Source: Bacteroidales bacterium
Lineage (GTDB): Bacteria > Bacteroidota > Bacteroidia > Bacteroidales > PWNQ01
Assembly (NCBI GenBank): GCA_021738505.1
Contig: JAIPBW010000012.1
Location: 1-54,842 of the forward strand
Reading direction: 5' to 3'
Length of the DNA: 54,842 bases
Positions within the stretch are counted from its first letter, which is position 1. Each line of letters begins with the position of its first letter. This document shows, one piece after another, positions 17,144 through 26,098 of the stretch. A program made the position numbers and the translations under genes. The notes below the pieces were generated by a model, which saw nothing but the letters and a program-made list of their open reading frames with translations, made no database searches and was not told where the DNA came from.

Positions 17144-18964
17144 TCAATTGATATTAATCGTAAGCTTCTGTCCGTCCATAGCATCAAACATAACAAAATA
17201 TCCTGTACTATCCGATTGAATGTTGGCTTTTCCATTAGCTGCCTTCACATTTTCCGGTTGGAAGTCAGTTCTGAAGGAAACACCGGGCACTTTGACATCC
17301 TTTGGGCCATTCACTGAAACAACTATCTTCATATTTTTCCGTGTAACGTAAAATCTCAGTTTTGTCAGGTTTTTCCGGAAATCAGCAATCTCACTAATCG
17401 TTGCCGTCCAGGTATTATCCGTTTTAACAGTCTCTATCAGTTCTTCCAATGCCGTAATTGTCGTATCGTTTTGCCCCACATATCCGGGATGGCCCTGATA
17501 GACCATAACTCCCTTGTAAGGTTTTACAGCGTAATTCCAATAATTCTGAAGATATTTTTTATACAAGCGGGTTTTCTTTTTCACCAATGCAGGTCGGGTC
17601 ATTTCCTGGTTAAGTTCTTTAAAAAAGGAGTAATCATCCTGATAGGTAGGCGCCATTTCAATTATATCTGTCGATTTATAAAAACCCTGACCGGAAAACA
17701 CAATATTGTGCGGGACAACGCTGCCGTGCAAAAATTCCAGATTGTTAGCCCCAATACTACTTTCAAACATGTACTCTTTCTCTGTCAAAGCCATTAGTCC
17801 CCAAAAGCCCGGCATCGTATAAGGAAACCGGAACCCCTGAAAACTCTGCTGCCACGATTGTTCATTCCGTAAAATATCATGAACCGACTGAGCATAATTT
17901 AATTGACGGTAATTGTCAAAATCATATCCGCGGCTTTGAAGCTGCACCTCATTTTTTTCTATAACACTTTTTACTGCCTCATGAACATTACCATGCACAA
18001 ACAGCTGTGGTTTAATGTCATGTTTTTTTAACAGTTGAAACATACGCTCATACTCAGCTTTCTCTCCTTCGGCATTCATCGTTACACAAAAAGCATAGTC
18101 ATGGCCTTCAGGCCACGGATTCAATTGAAGCGGAATATCATTTTGTTGATAAAAATCACGGACAACGGATTTATAGAAGCCGGTAATACGTTCTGCACTC
18201 AAAAATCCGCCCTCATTAGCAGGATGCAGTAAGTCCGAAGAAGCCAGTAAATACGCCGTTCCCTGCCCATATCGATTTCTGGTCACAGCAGGAATCGTAT
18301 CCTGAGAATTCACCCAGCTTGCCAATATCTCCGCCTGCTCTGAGACAATGCTATCCGGCACCAACGTATAAAAATAGTTCTCTGCTTCCGGGCGCATATA
18401 ACTTTTTTCTCCTTCATCCTTCAAACGACCAAAAATCCGGAATCCTTCCATATTTTTTTCTGCTAATTGCACACCAAAACATTCTGCCAGCGGATAATGC
18501 TCTCCTGACAACTTGTTATGTAAGGTAATACGGTCTGTCCCTTCTAACAAGTTACGACCGACATTATCTCCCGATATCAAAACGCCTCCTTTATCAACAA
18601 AATGCTTAATTCTTTCCATTTCTTTTTCTGACATATACGACAAAGAATATTTTCTGTCTGCATCATGATATCCGGGAGCTGTTGATAAGATCATCATATT
18701 ATAATTCATCAGTTTTTCCGGTTCATAAAGAATATCGCGGGTTTCCAGTCTGACAATGGCTCCGGCCTGGTTGAACGCTTGTAATGCGATAACAATCCCT
18801 TTAGGCAAAGTAGCATTTTGCCCCTCAAGACCAGTTGTAATTATTAAAACTTTGGGGAGTTGGTTATCCAGCTTTTTATCTTGCGCTTGTTCCTCAACTT
18901 GTTGCCCACAAGAAGAAAACAGCAGTATTAGTAAAAACAGTAGTATTGTCTTATGTTTTTTCAT
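17144..18964 (-). CDS. Lipoprotein with DUF2194-like and degenerate deacetylase-like domains; exopolysaccharide locus
   Basis: The 606-residue protein has a lipobox (LLFSSC, Cys19). Residues about 37-270 form an amidotransferase-like alpha/beta domain (VLIITTGLEG, GGVLISGDNVGRN). Residues about 285-530 resemble a NodB polysaccharide-deacetylase barrel: FCVTMNAEG sits where TFDDG is expected, FRFPY where RxPxG is expected, and YQGHPGYVG near the end. The paired aspartates and the HxxxH metal site are not visible, so the barrel may be inactive. The C-terminus (about 540-606) is a small beta-domain. This overall layout is like proteins annotated DUF2194. It is the last of four co-directional genes and lies 129 bp after the glycosidase-like gene. 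Likely role: modifying or binding the polymer in the periplasm or outer membrane. Confidence 0.65.
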   Translation of the reverse strand: MKKHKTILLFLLILLFSSCGQQVEEQAQDKKLDNQLPKVLIITTGLEGQNATLPKGIVIALQAFNQAGAIVRLETRDILYEPEKLMNYNMMILSTAPGYHDADRKYSLSYMSEKEMERIKHFVDKGGVLISGDNVGRNLLEGTDRITLHNKLSGEHYPLAECFGVQLAEKNMEGFRIFGRLKDEGEKSYMRPEAENYFYTLVPDSIVSEQAEILASWVNSQDTIPAVTRNRYGQGTAYLLASSDLLHPANEGGFLSAERITGFYKSVVRDFYQQNDIPLQLNPWPEGHDYAFCVTMNAEGEKAEYERMFQLLKKHDIKPQLFVHGNVHEAVKSVIEKNEVQLQSRGYDFDNYRQLNYAQSVHDILRNEQSWQQSFQGFRFPYTMPGFWGLMALTEKEYMFESSIGANNLEFLHGSVVPHNIVFSGQGFYKSTDIIEMAPTYQDDYSFFKELNQEMTRPALVKKKTRLYKKYLQNYWNYAVKPYKGVMVYQGHPGYVGQNDTTITALEELIETVKTDNTWTATISEIADFRKNLTKLRFYVTRKNMKIVVSVNGPKDVKVPGVSFRTDFQPENVKAANGKANIQSDSTGYFVMFDAMDGQKLTININ

Positions 18965-19093
18965 CTGTTTATAATTTTGATTTTATCTGTCAGATGGAGC
19001 TCGCCATGACGAGAAAGACAACTGGCGCACAATATTTTAGGTTATTTATAATCATGCTTGTGTGTGTCTAAGTTGCTGTCATGGCTCGGTTCA

Positions 19094-22000
19094 TCACCAA
19101 ATCTTTTTTAAAGTCACTTCATTACCCGGAACAATATGAAAATAAACTTTCCCTGTTCTGTTATTTAAAGTATATTCTTTTTCTTCACTACTTATCCGGA
19201 TATATGGAGCCTTTGTTTCATAGCAAATCGTTAAAGGAACATTAAAAATTTCCTTATCCAGATCATTTTCCACTTTGAAAAACAATTGATCATTGTAAGT
19301 AGTAATATCAATTTTCGATTCATTTTTTTCTTTCCGGTACCGGAAGACATCCCATTCGTTCGCCAACCAGTAATTATGATTGCGGGCAAGACGCAATTGC
19401 CACTCAAACTGCTTTTGATCAATAAAGTACTCTTTCTGTCGTTCCCTCGTCGTATCTTCCGTCAAATAGTTATAATTCAAAACGATCCATTGATCCGGGT
19501 TTGCTTCGAAAATCGAGTCCAGTGCTTTCATAGTCTTCTCATTACCGGATATATTCCGGTAGTCTATTCCGTCATAATTAAATTTCCCTGCCTCTTTTTT
19601 CCTGACAAATTTTATAGCAGAAGGTTTTTTCTCAGGACTCCTGCCGGCCAAAAGACAATGTACCTCGATCCCGGTTTTCTGTTTCAGTTCCAAATATTCT
19701 TCTTTTGTATTATTCATGTTTTGGGGTTGTAAAATAAAGCTATTCCCTTTATCAGCAAGTTGTTTTATATTTTTGACAGTAAGTCGCCTTCTGCTTCCTG
19801 CCTCATCCAGGGAATAGCGACCGGCAGCCTCATCAATAAACCCGGGAATAACACCAAACGAAGCATTCACATTATATTTTTTCAAAACCGGAAGTCCCAT
19901 ATCCAACTGTGAGTAATCAGCCCCCTGAAAGTTAACCGATACAGCTCCCTCATGGTCATCATAATATTCGCAAATTTCAAATACCTCTTCAGAAGGAATA
20001 TCTTTCGTAAATGCATTCTCTTTGACATCTTCTACTTTCACCATCCGGAAATAGTTTTGAAGACTATCATAAATAGGTTTCAATCTGGACGTCCATTCCG
20101 GCATCTTCCAACCTTCCCATAGATAACGAACATAATCATTTTCAGGAATTTCCCGGACATCTTTGTTTTGCTTATCCGTGATAAAGAATTTAAACCTGAA
20201 ATTCTCCGTTTTGGAATATTCAATTTTATCTGTTCCCGGCTTATCATCTAAGACGAAATGTTTTGCCGGATCGCTAACATTAAGCAAGTGCCATGTCAAT
20301 CTCACCTCCATTTGTCCGGATTTTTCATTCCAGTACCAGTCGGCATTTGAAGTTTGCGGCTCATTGCTTTTGCCATGTTGCAAAGAACTACGATTGACCA
20401 CAACGGAATCAAACGTTTCATTAGTCAAAGACACTCTACCTCTGTTTGTCAACAGTTCCTGCATAACAAATTTTCCGTTTTCATTGGGTTTAGACGCATA
20501 GACAGGAACAGAATCGTTATAAATATCCGTGAAAACGGAATAAGGCTCATCAACTAAAATATTGGCGCTATCCGGATGATAAAACTCCAGCAGGAATTCA
20601 AATCCGCGCTCAAAGTGTTTGTCAGTAAAAGGCAGCCTGTGATCCCCTTTTTTCTTGTCGTAAGTATCAATGGCGATATACAAATTGTGTTTATCAAAAT
20701 CGAATGTTTCAGATTCTAAGGCCAAATACAGATAACCGGGATCAGCATGAAATTGTACGTCCATATCATCAAAAGTTCTCCAGTCGTTGTTCCAATCACT
20801 AAAGTCACCGTCAATTGTACGTTGTCGCGACTCCATGGCCATGATACCAAAATTCTGCTCCGGATTCTCCATATTATGCCATAATTTACGGTCTTCAAAA
20901 GGTTTCTCAAAATCCATTACCAGCCAGTTGTGTTTAAACCACTCGTCGATCCACTCAAAAAATACGGCTCCTGCACAACCCGTATGAAAAATATCTTCGG
21001 TAAGCTGTGTTGAAATCTGAGCATGTTTCGCTTCAGAATGTCCTCCCTGGTCAAAGCCAAACGGAGTAACATGACTGGTTCCCCGGCTGCTGGGCACCCC
21101 ATATTCCGCTATAACCAAAGGCATGCCTTTGGTTTGGGATTTTAAATCCTGAAGATATCCGTAATAGTTATCATTTACCGAATCCTGATTATGTGCTGTA
21201 GCATATTTTTCTTTCAGATACACATAATCGGGATAATAAGGATAAGCATGGTAAGAGGCAAAGAGGCCCGGATCAAACAACTCACTGCTATGAAAATTAT
21301 TAAAGTGTACGGCCTCCAGATCGTTGTCATATTCACGCACTTTTTCATTTTCTATGATCTCCGTATTGTGATACATCGGGTCTAAAGGCAACCAATTAAC
21401 GAACGAAACCGGATGTTGCATCTCATAAGTTTGGGTTTCATATAACACCGTAAAATCCATCATTTCTGCTAACCATGTCTCCATAGCATTTCCGTGCGGG
21501 AGCGAAATAAAATCTCCGTAATAATAGTCTGTTTCATGCTCCCGGTTGGTATTATGAACAGCATTAGGCTCCCATTCCCTTCCTAATATGAGCCCGGCTA
21601 CATATTGTGACACGTCCACCGCATAAACGCCGGATGCCTTTCCTCTTTGGGGTTTTAAAACAGCATTGCCATGCAAAACATCAATTGCATCAATGATCTC
21701 CTGTTTTAATGCCCTGGTATAGGTTTCATCCTTATAGTCATCTTCAGGCGGCTCTGTGGCCCACACCCCGTGCAGTAAATAAAGTGGTTTATCCTGATGA
21801 GTTAAATTATATTGCGCAAATGCTTCGTAAAACAACGGCGGTAATATTGTATAAACCCGGATAACGTTGGCATTCATCTTGCCTATCTTCCGGAACCAAT
21901 CCATATATTGCTTGTAACTCAAGGAAAATTCTGCAGGAAACTTACCGGGCAAAGCAAAGCCTATATTTACCCCTTTCATTAATACAGGCTCCCAGCGTGG

Positions 22001-22252
22001 ATCATCTTTCTGATATCCATAGTCCAGCATCTGAAAGTAATCGCCACCGGTACGAAAATAATAATCTGCAGTAAGCGATATATTACGCAATTCGTCTAAT
22101 GGTTTTTTATCCAGCAAAGGCCCCGAGACATCCTCAACATATTCCGTAACAACTTGTTGTTCCCGTATTTCTGATTCATGCTGCATCATCTTATAGACGA
22201 TAAATGCAAGTAATCCTGTAAGAAGTAATATGACGAAGATCTTTCTTTTCAT
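19094..22252 (-). CDS. Membrane-anchored glycosidase-like protein with CBM9-like and deacetylase-like domains
   Basis: The 1052-residue protein begins with an uncleaved-looking anchor (residues 4-22). Residues about 55-460 form a TIM-barrel glycosidase-like domain. GREWEP (Glu228, where clan GH-A enzymes have NEP) and LVIAEYGVP (Glu383, nucleophile-like) are the candidate catalytic pair, and FFEWIDEW (430-437) fits strand 8. Residues about 475-700 resemble a CBM9/DOMON-type sugar-binding domain, starting TIDGDFSDWNNDW. Residues about 755-980 resemble a NodB deacetylase (AVSVNFQGAD, then LPVLKKYNVNASFGVIPGF) with degenerate metal residues. By analogy to PgaB and PelA, which combine a hydrolase and a deacetylase, it probably trims or modifies the exported polymer. 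It follows the TPR-barrel gene by 65 bp. Domain edges are estimates. Confidence 0.65.
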   Translation of the reverse strand: MKRKIFVILLLTGLLAFIVYKMMQHESEIREQQVVTEYVEDVSGPLLDKKPLDELRNISLTADYYFRTGGDYFQMLDYGYQKDDPRWEPVLMKGVNIGFALPGKFPAEFSLSYKQYMDWFRKIGKMNANVIRVYTILPPLFYEAFAQYNLTHQDKPLYLLHGVWATEPPEDDYKDETYTRALKQEIIDAIDVLHGNAVLKPQRGKASGVYAVDVSQYVAGLILGREWEPNAVHNTNREHETDYYYGDFISLPHGNAMETWLAEMMDFTVLYETQTYEMQHPVSFVNWLPLDPMYHNTEIIENEKVREYDNDLEAVHFNNFHSSELFDPGLFASYHAYPYYPDYVYLKEKYATAHNQDSVNDNYYGYLQDLKSQTKGMPLVIAEYGVPSSRGTSHVTPFGFDQGGHSEAKHAQISTQLTEDIFHTGCAGAVFFEWIDEWFKHNWLVMDFEKPFEDRKLWHNMENPEQNFGIMAMESRQRTIDGDFSDWNNDWRTFDDMDVQFHADPGYLYLALESETFDFDKHNLYIAIDTYDKKKGDHRLPFTDKHFERGFEFLLEFYHPDSANILVDEPYSVFTDIYNDSVPVYASKPNENGKFVMQELLTNRGRVSLTNETFDSVVVNRSSLQHGKSNEPQTSNADWYWNEKSGQMEVRLTWHLLNVSDPAKHFVLDDKPGTDKIEYSKTENFRFKFFITDKQNKDVREIPENDYVRYLWEGWKMPEWTSRLKPIYDSLQNYFRMVKVEDVKENAFTKDIPSEEVFEICEYYDDHEGAVSVNFQGADYSQLDMGLPVLKKYNVNASFGVIPGFIDEAAGRYSLDEAGSRRRLTVKNIKQLADKGNSFILQPQNMNNTKEEYLELKQKTGIEVHCLLAGRSPEKKPSAIKFVRKKEAGKFNYDGIDYRNISGNEKTMKALDSIFEANPDQWIVLNYNYLTEDTTRERQKEYFIDQKQFEWQLRLARNHNYWLANEWDVFRYRKEKNESKIDITTYNDQLFFKVENDLDKEIFNVPLTICYETKAPYIRISSEEKEYTLNNRTGKVYFHIVPGNEVTLKKIW

Positions 22253-22317
22253 GAAATAATTCCTAATTTTCAGCTTCTCTGACTGTTACTTATAAGATAA
22301 ATATTCTATCGGACAAC

Positions 22318-23862
22318 TTAAAACCTTGCAGACAGAGCCACAAAGCCAACAAAATTTTGATAATACGGATTATAAAAGCGGCTTGCCCCGGCAGAAGCAC
22401 TCCATTTATCCCATTCATATCCGGCTTCAAATGATGCAGACCAATTATCGGCATCTATGGAACCACTTCTTTCCACTTCATTGCCATTGGCTGTCGTGCC
22501 CAAATAGTAATATTTTTCTGTTCCAAAGTTTTGGGCATACATGCCATAAACATAAAACCCATTGAATTTATGATATATGGATGCCGAAGGCCCGGTTAAC
22601 AATCGGTCATTGGGGGTGTAATATTCTCTTGAAATGTATTCATAATCATAATACGAATGATTTAATGAAAGGTTTACCTTTGGCTTATCAAAAAGCTGCC
22701 AGGCTAATTTCACACTATAATTCAAATAAGGGTTCTGCTCCGTTTTCAGTGGATCGGAATAATATTTCTGCACCGGTTTTTCATCTACAATACCTCCGCT
22801 TGCATTTAAATCTATTGAGAAATCCTTATATTCCAAATTCATTTTATTAGACACAGCATGACGCCCCACCTGATTCCAGTAATAAAAATAACTATATCCG
22901 GCATCCAACGTATTATCTAGTTTTATCTTGCCAAGACTGGTTTGAAAACGCCAACTTGCTCCATACGTGCTCATTCGCTCATCACTAATGCTGGTCCCGG
23001 CATACAGGCTAAACCTGTGAGCTTCTGTAATCCATGTTGCCTTTAACCATGTATTATCAAACCAGCGGGTTGTATCTTCATTGCTAATAAAATCGCGGGA
23101 GGAATAATCAAGCAGCACGTTTACCGTAAGCTGAAAATTATCCGAAAAACGTTTTTTTGCCGTATATCGCTGGATTAACGCATCAATCTGATAGCTTTCT
23201 TCTTTCTCCTGCAGATATTGAAATTTACTTTTTACAGTATATTTTAATCCATTTTGAATATTATGGTATTCCTCTTTGATCTCTTCATTCTGTGGATCAA
23301 GCTCCAAAGCTTTAAGATAATATTTTTTTGCCGTATGTGGTCTGGCTTTCCAATAGTACATCTTGCCTATTCCGGCCCACACCTGCGACCATGTGCTATC
23401 TATGGCGTTGGCCTGCCGATAAACTGAAATCGCTTTATCCAATTTTCCGGCATAACTTAACACTTTAGCAAGTTGAAGATAACCCGGCACATGTTCAGGC
23501 ATCATACGGGTAATCTTTCGTGCATAAAAAATAGCGGAATCATTTTTTCCCCGATTAACAAAGCATTTCACAAAACCATTCATAGCTTCCACATCCGTGC
23601 TGTCGTTTTTATAGATCATACGAAAGAAATACATAGAAGAGTCACAATCCCCTTGCTTGCGGTAAAGCCTGCCCAAGGCTAATCGCGCATCATAGTCCGT
23701 TGAGTCTATTTCAAATACAGAAAAATAATGTTCTATGGCTTTTGAAAGATTTCCGTTTTTCTTAGCCTCATAACCCATTTTCCGGTAATCTTCTTTCTTG
23801 TCTTCCTGAGCTTTTGTTATCAAAGCCGCAAAAATTATAAATATGCTTAACCAATATCTCAT
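22318..23862 (-). CDS. TPR plus YaiO-type outer-membrane beta-barrel protein (polysaccharide exporter)
   Basis: The 514-residue protein has a signal peptide (MRYWLSIFIIFAALITKA). Several tetratricopeptide repeats follow (about residues 26-205, for instance AIEHYFSVFEIDSTDYDARLAL positions and AKKYYLKALELDPQNEEI). Residues about 215-514 form a YaiO-like outer-membrane beta-barrel ending with an aromatic (FVALSARF). The TPR-then-barrel design is that of PgaA, BcsC and PelB-type exporters, in which the TPRs scaffold periplasmic enzymes and the barrel is the pore. Its start codon overlaps the stop of the GT2 gene by 4 bp (ATGA), so translation is coupled. This strongly suggests export of the product of that synthase. 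Confidence 0.82.
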   Translation of the reverse strand: MRYWLSIFIIFAALITKAQEDKKEDYRKMGYEAKKNGNLSKAIEHYFSVFEIDSTDYDARLALGRLYRKQGDCDSSMYFFRMIYKNDSTDVEAMNGFVKCFVNRGKNDSAIFYARKITRMMPEHVPGYLQLAKVLSYAGKLDKAISVYRQANAIDSTWSQVWAGIGKMYYWKARPHTAKKYYLKALELDPQNEEIKEEYHNIQNGLKYTVKSKFQYLQEKEESYQIDALIQRYTAKKRFSDNFQLTVNVLLDYSSRDFISNEDTTRWFDNTWLKATWITEAHRFSLYAGTSISDERMSTYGASWRFQTSLGKIKLDNTLDAGYSYFYYWNQVGRHAVSNKMNLEYKDFSIDLNASGGIVDEKPVQKYYSDPLKTEQNPYLNYSVKLAWQLFDKPKVNLSLNHSYYDYEYISREYYTPNDRLLTGPSASIYHKFNGFYVYGMYAQNFGTEKYYYLGTTANGNEVERSGSIDADNWSASFEAGYEWDKWSASAGASRFYNPYYQNFVGFVALSARF

Positions 23863-25316
23863 TTTTTTTGGATCCCTTTCCTTTCAAATTTTTTCCATTC
23901 ACTTTTATGTCCCCAAAAGTTCATTATTCCTTTTAACTGTGCAATCATTTTATAAAAAGAATAGGTAAACTCCCCGAAAATTCCCGCTCCAATAAGTTTT
24001 GTCCAGTCAGCAAATGAATTATACCGTAATGCATTTCTGTTTGTCTCAGACTGACCATGGCTCCAGTATTCTATTATTGCTGTAATCCCGGAAGTAATAA
24101 TTGCCGTCAGCAGAATAATTCCCAACAACATCAGAACGAGCCACTGCAGATTTAGCATTCCGATACTTGATGCAACAATAATAAAAATTATGGCAAAAAC
24201 CTTAAGCGGTGGAGCAAGCATTTCAAACAGAAAATAATAGGGCAATCCTACCATTCCTGTGGTTCCATATTTTGGTTCAAAAATCATTGAGCGATGAATG
24301 CTCAATGATTCTGCAAGCCCCTGATGCCATCGGGCTCTTTGTTTAAAAAGATTTTTTCCTTTTTCCGGTACTTCAGTCCAGCAAACCGGGCCGGGTAAAA
24401 AAACGGCTTTTGCTTTCTGCTTATTTTCCTTCCGGTAGCGAAACATTCTGACAACAATTTCCATGTCCTCACAAACCGTTTGCCGTCCAAGCCCCATTAA
24501 CTTTTTAATATAAGGATGCTTATTTTGTGGGCTTAAAAAACCACCAATCCGAACTAACTCATCGTAGCGGTACATGGAAAAAGCCCCGGACATAAGCAGC
24601 AATGCATTGATTTTGCTTAGGCCGATACGGGCTACTAAAAAAGATTTGATATATTCAATAATCTGCCACAGCACCCAAATATTCCCGGGAATTTTTGAGC
24701 TCACAACCCGGTTATCTTTCAGTACAACATCATTAGAAACCGCCAGCTGTCCTCCGGTAACCATCGTTCGCCTATCGGTGATAAACGGCCGCACTACAGA
24801 CTTTAAAGCCTGGTTGTCCAAAATAGAATCCGCATCTATGGTACAAACATATTTTCCCGATGCTAAATTAATTCCTGCATTTAAAGAATCTGCTTTCCCT
24901 CCGTTGGCTTTATCAATGACCGTTAGCGAAGATTTTTCGTCTTTGTATATATGTTTTATAGCTTGCGTCTGCAAAGGCATTGCTCCGGAAGTATCAACTT
25001 CTTTCAAATGAAAATTGGATTTCAACTCAGCTACCGTTTGGTCCGAGGAACCATCATTTACAACGATTAATTCATAAGAAGGGTAATCTAGTTTTAACAA
25101 CATTTCAGTACAATAAGCAATAGAAACCTCCTCATTATACGCGGGAACAATAATGCTCACAGGATGCTTTTCCCAATCATGTTCTTTTTTCTCCCTGCGC
25201 TGTTGACGACGTCTGAAAACAACAAAAGAATACAGAAAAAGGCCAATATCAATTAGAAGATAAGAGACAAAATAAAGAATTAACAGTTTTTCCAGTATCC
25301 TTAAAAATAAATACAT
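23859..25316 (-). CDS. Membrane-bound processive family 2 glycosyltransferase
   Basis: The 485-residue inner-membrane protein is a processive GT2 enzyme of the PgaC/hyaluronan/cellulose synthase type. One or two N-terminal membrane segments (about 7-34) precede the GT domain: SIIVPAYNEE (54-63), VNDGSSD (86-92), the DAD metal site (161-163), the acceptor-site ED (283-284) and QRARW (326-330), which is the product-binding Q(Q/R)xRW signature. Three or four membrane segments follow (about 355-430). It likely polymerises a sugar nucleotide into a beta-linked chain while moving it across the membrane. It is the first gene of the four-gene locus. Sugar specificity cannot be read; no c-di-GMP PilZ domain is fused. 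Confidence 0.88.
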   Translation of the reverse strand: MYLFLRILEKLLILYFVSYLLIDIGLFLYSFVVFRRRQQRREKKEHDWEKHPVSIIVPAYNEEVSIAYCTEMLLKLDYPSYELIVVNDGSSDQTVAELKSNFHLKEVDTSGAMPLQTQAIKHIYKDEKSSLTVIDKANGGKADSLNAGINLASGKYVCTIDADSILDNQALKSVVRPFITDRRTMVTGGQLAVSNDVVLKDNRVVSSKIPGNIWVLWQIIEYIKSFLVARIGLSKINALLLMSGAFSMYRYDELVRIGGFLSPQNKHPYIKKLMGLGRQTVCEDMEIVVRMFRYRKENKQKAKAVFLPGPVCWTEVPEKGKNLFKQRARWHQGLAESLSIHRSMIFEPKYGTTGMVGLPYYFLFEMLAPPLKVFAIIFIIVASSIGMLNLQWLVLMLLGIILLTAIITSGITAIIEYWSHGQSETNRNALRYNSFADWTKLIGAGIFGEFTYSFYKMIAQLKGIMNFWGHKSEWKKFERKGIQKK

Positions 25317-25456
25317 AAGATAGATTTTACAATAGCAATCGACATTACAAAACTCGTAATCAGAAAATTAACTTAAGACATCATTTTTCTGTCTTTATGC
25401 CAAATGCAATCTGATTATAATGACAAAAATAAGAATTATTTCTGCGGCATTTTTTC

Positions 25457-25464
25457 TATTTTTG
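25457..25464 (+). promoter_or_regulatory. Candidate -7 element of the metal-efflux cluster (TATTTTTG)
   Basis: TATTTTTG matches TAnnTTTG and lies 22 bp before the ATG at 25487. The 170-bp gap between the divergent GT2 gene and this cluster must hold promoters for both. No metal-sensor operator palindrome was recognised. Confidence 0.5.
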
Positions 25465-25486
25465 CAAACAGAATTAAACGTGTTTG

Positions 25487-25888
25487 ATGCGCAAAAAGTT
25501 AACCATACAAAATATCAGCCGGCTGTTTTTACTGACAGCAGGAATATTGCTGCTTGCTCATGCAGCTATACCTCATCACCATCATTATGGTTTTGTGCAT
25601 CACCAGGATACTACGGAATGTTCATCAGAGGCTCACGACAATGAAGAGGAAACGCCGCAATCTCATTGCAATGCCTTTAATATCATAACAGCATCACATT
25701 CAGGAAACAATAACCTGATAAGCTTTATAGAGGCTGAAGATATTGATATACTCTTTTATGATAAGCCCGGTACAAATCTTGTTATCAAAAAAATATCCGG
25801 GACTCCCAATTTTAAACAAGATTATTACCCGATAAATCCCTTCCTTTATTCGGATTTATCCTTAAGAGGCCCTCCTTCGCTATCATAA
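25487..25888 (+). CDS. Small His-rich exported protein, first gene of metal efflux cluster
   Basis: The 133-residue protein has a signal peptide-like start (MRKKLTIQNISRLFLLTAGILLLAHA split around residue 25). A metal-binding-looking stretch follows: IPHHHHYGFVHHQD, then acidic residues with two cysteines (ECSSEAHDNEEE, SHCNAF). The C-terminal half has no recognisable domain. A TTG three bases upstream of the ATG is an unlikely start. Similar short His-rich proteins commonly precede Czc/Cus-type pumps in Bacteroidota. I infer a periplasmic metal-binding or sensing role, unproven. It lies 210 bp before the RND gene, and that gap shows no other gene. Confidence 0.7.
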   Translation: MRKKLTIQNISRLFLLTAGILLLAHAAIPHHHHYGFVHHQDTTECSSEAHDNEEETPQSHCNAFNIITASHSGNNNLISFIEAEDIDILFYDKPGTNLVIKKISGTPNFKQDYYPINPFLYSDLSLRGPPSLS

Positions 25889-26098
25889 GGCTGGCTTACC
25901 ATCCATTTTAAGACTTATTTTCAATCTGCATGCATGTTATCCTATAGGTAACTTTACAACAGCAAGCTGTTTTTCCTTAATACAGCTTTTGGAAGTAATT
26001 TATACGCTCGGGTAAAATGATTTAAAATTGTACATTGTTAAGCTAAGCCACAGAATAAGCTTCGTTCACATTAATCATAACCATACAATTTATTATCA

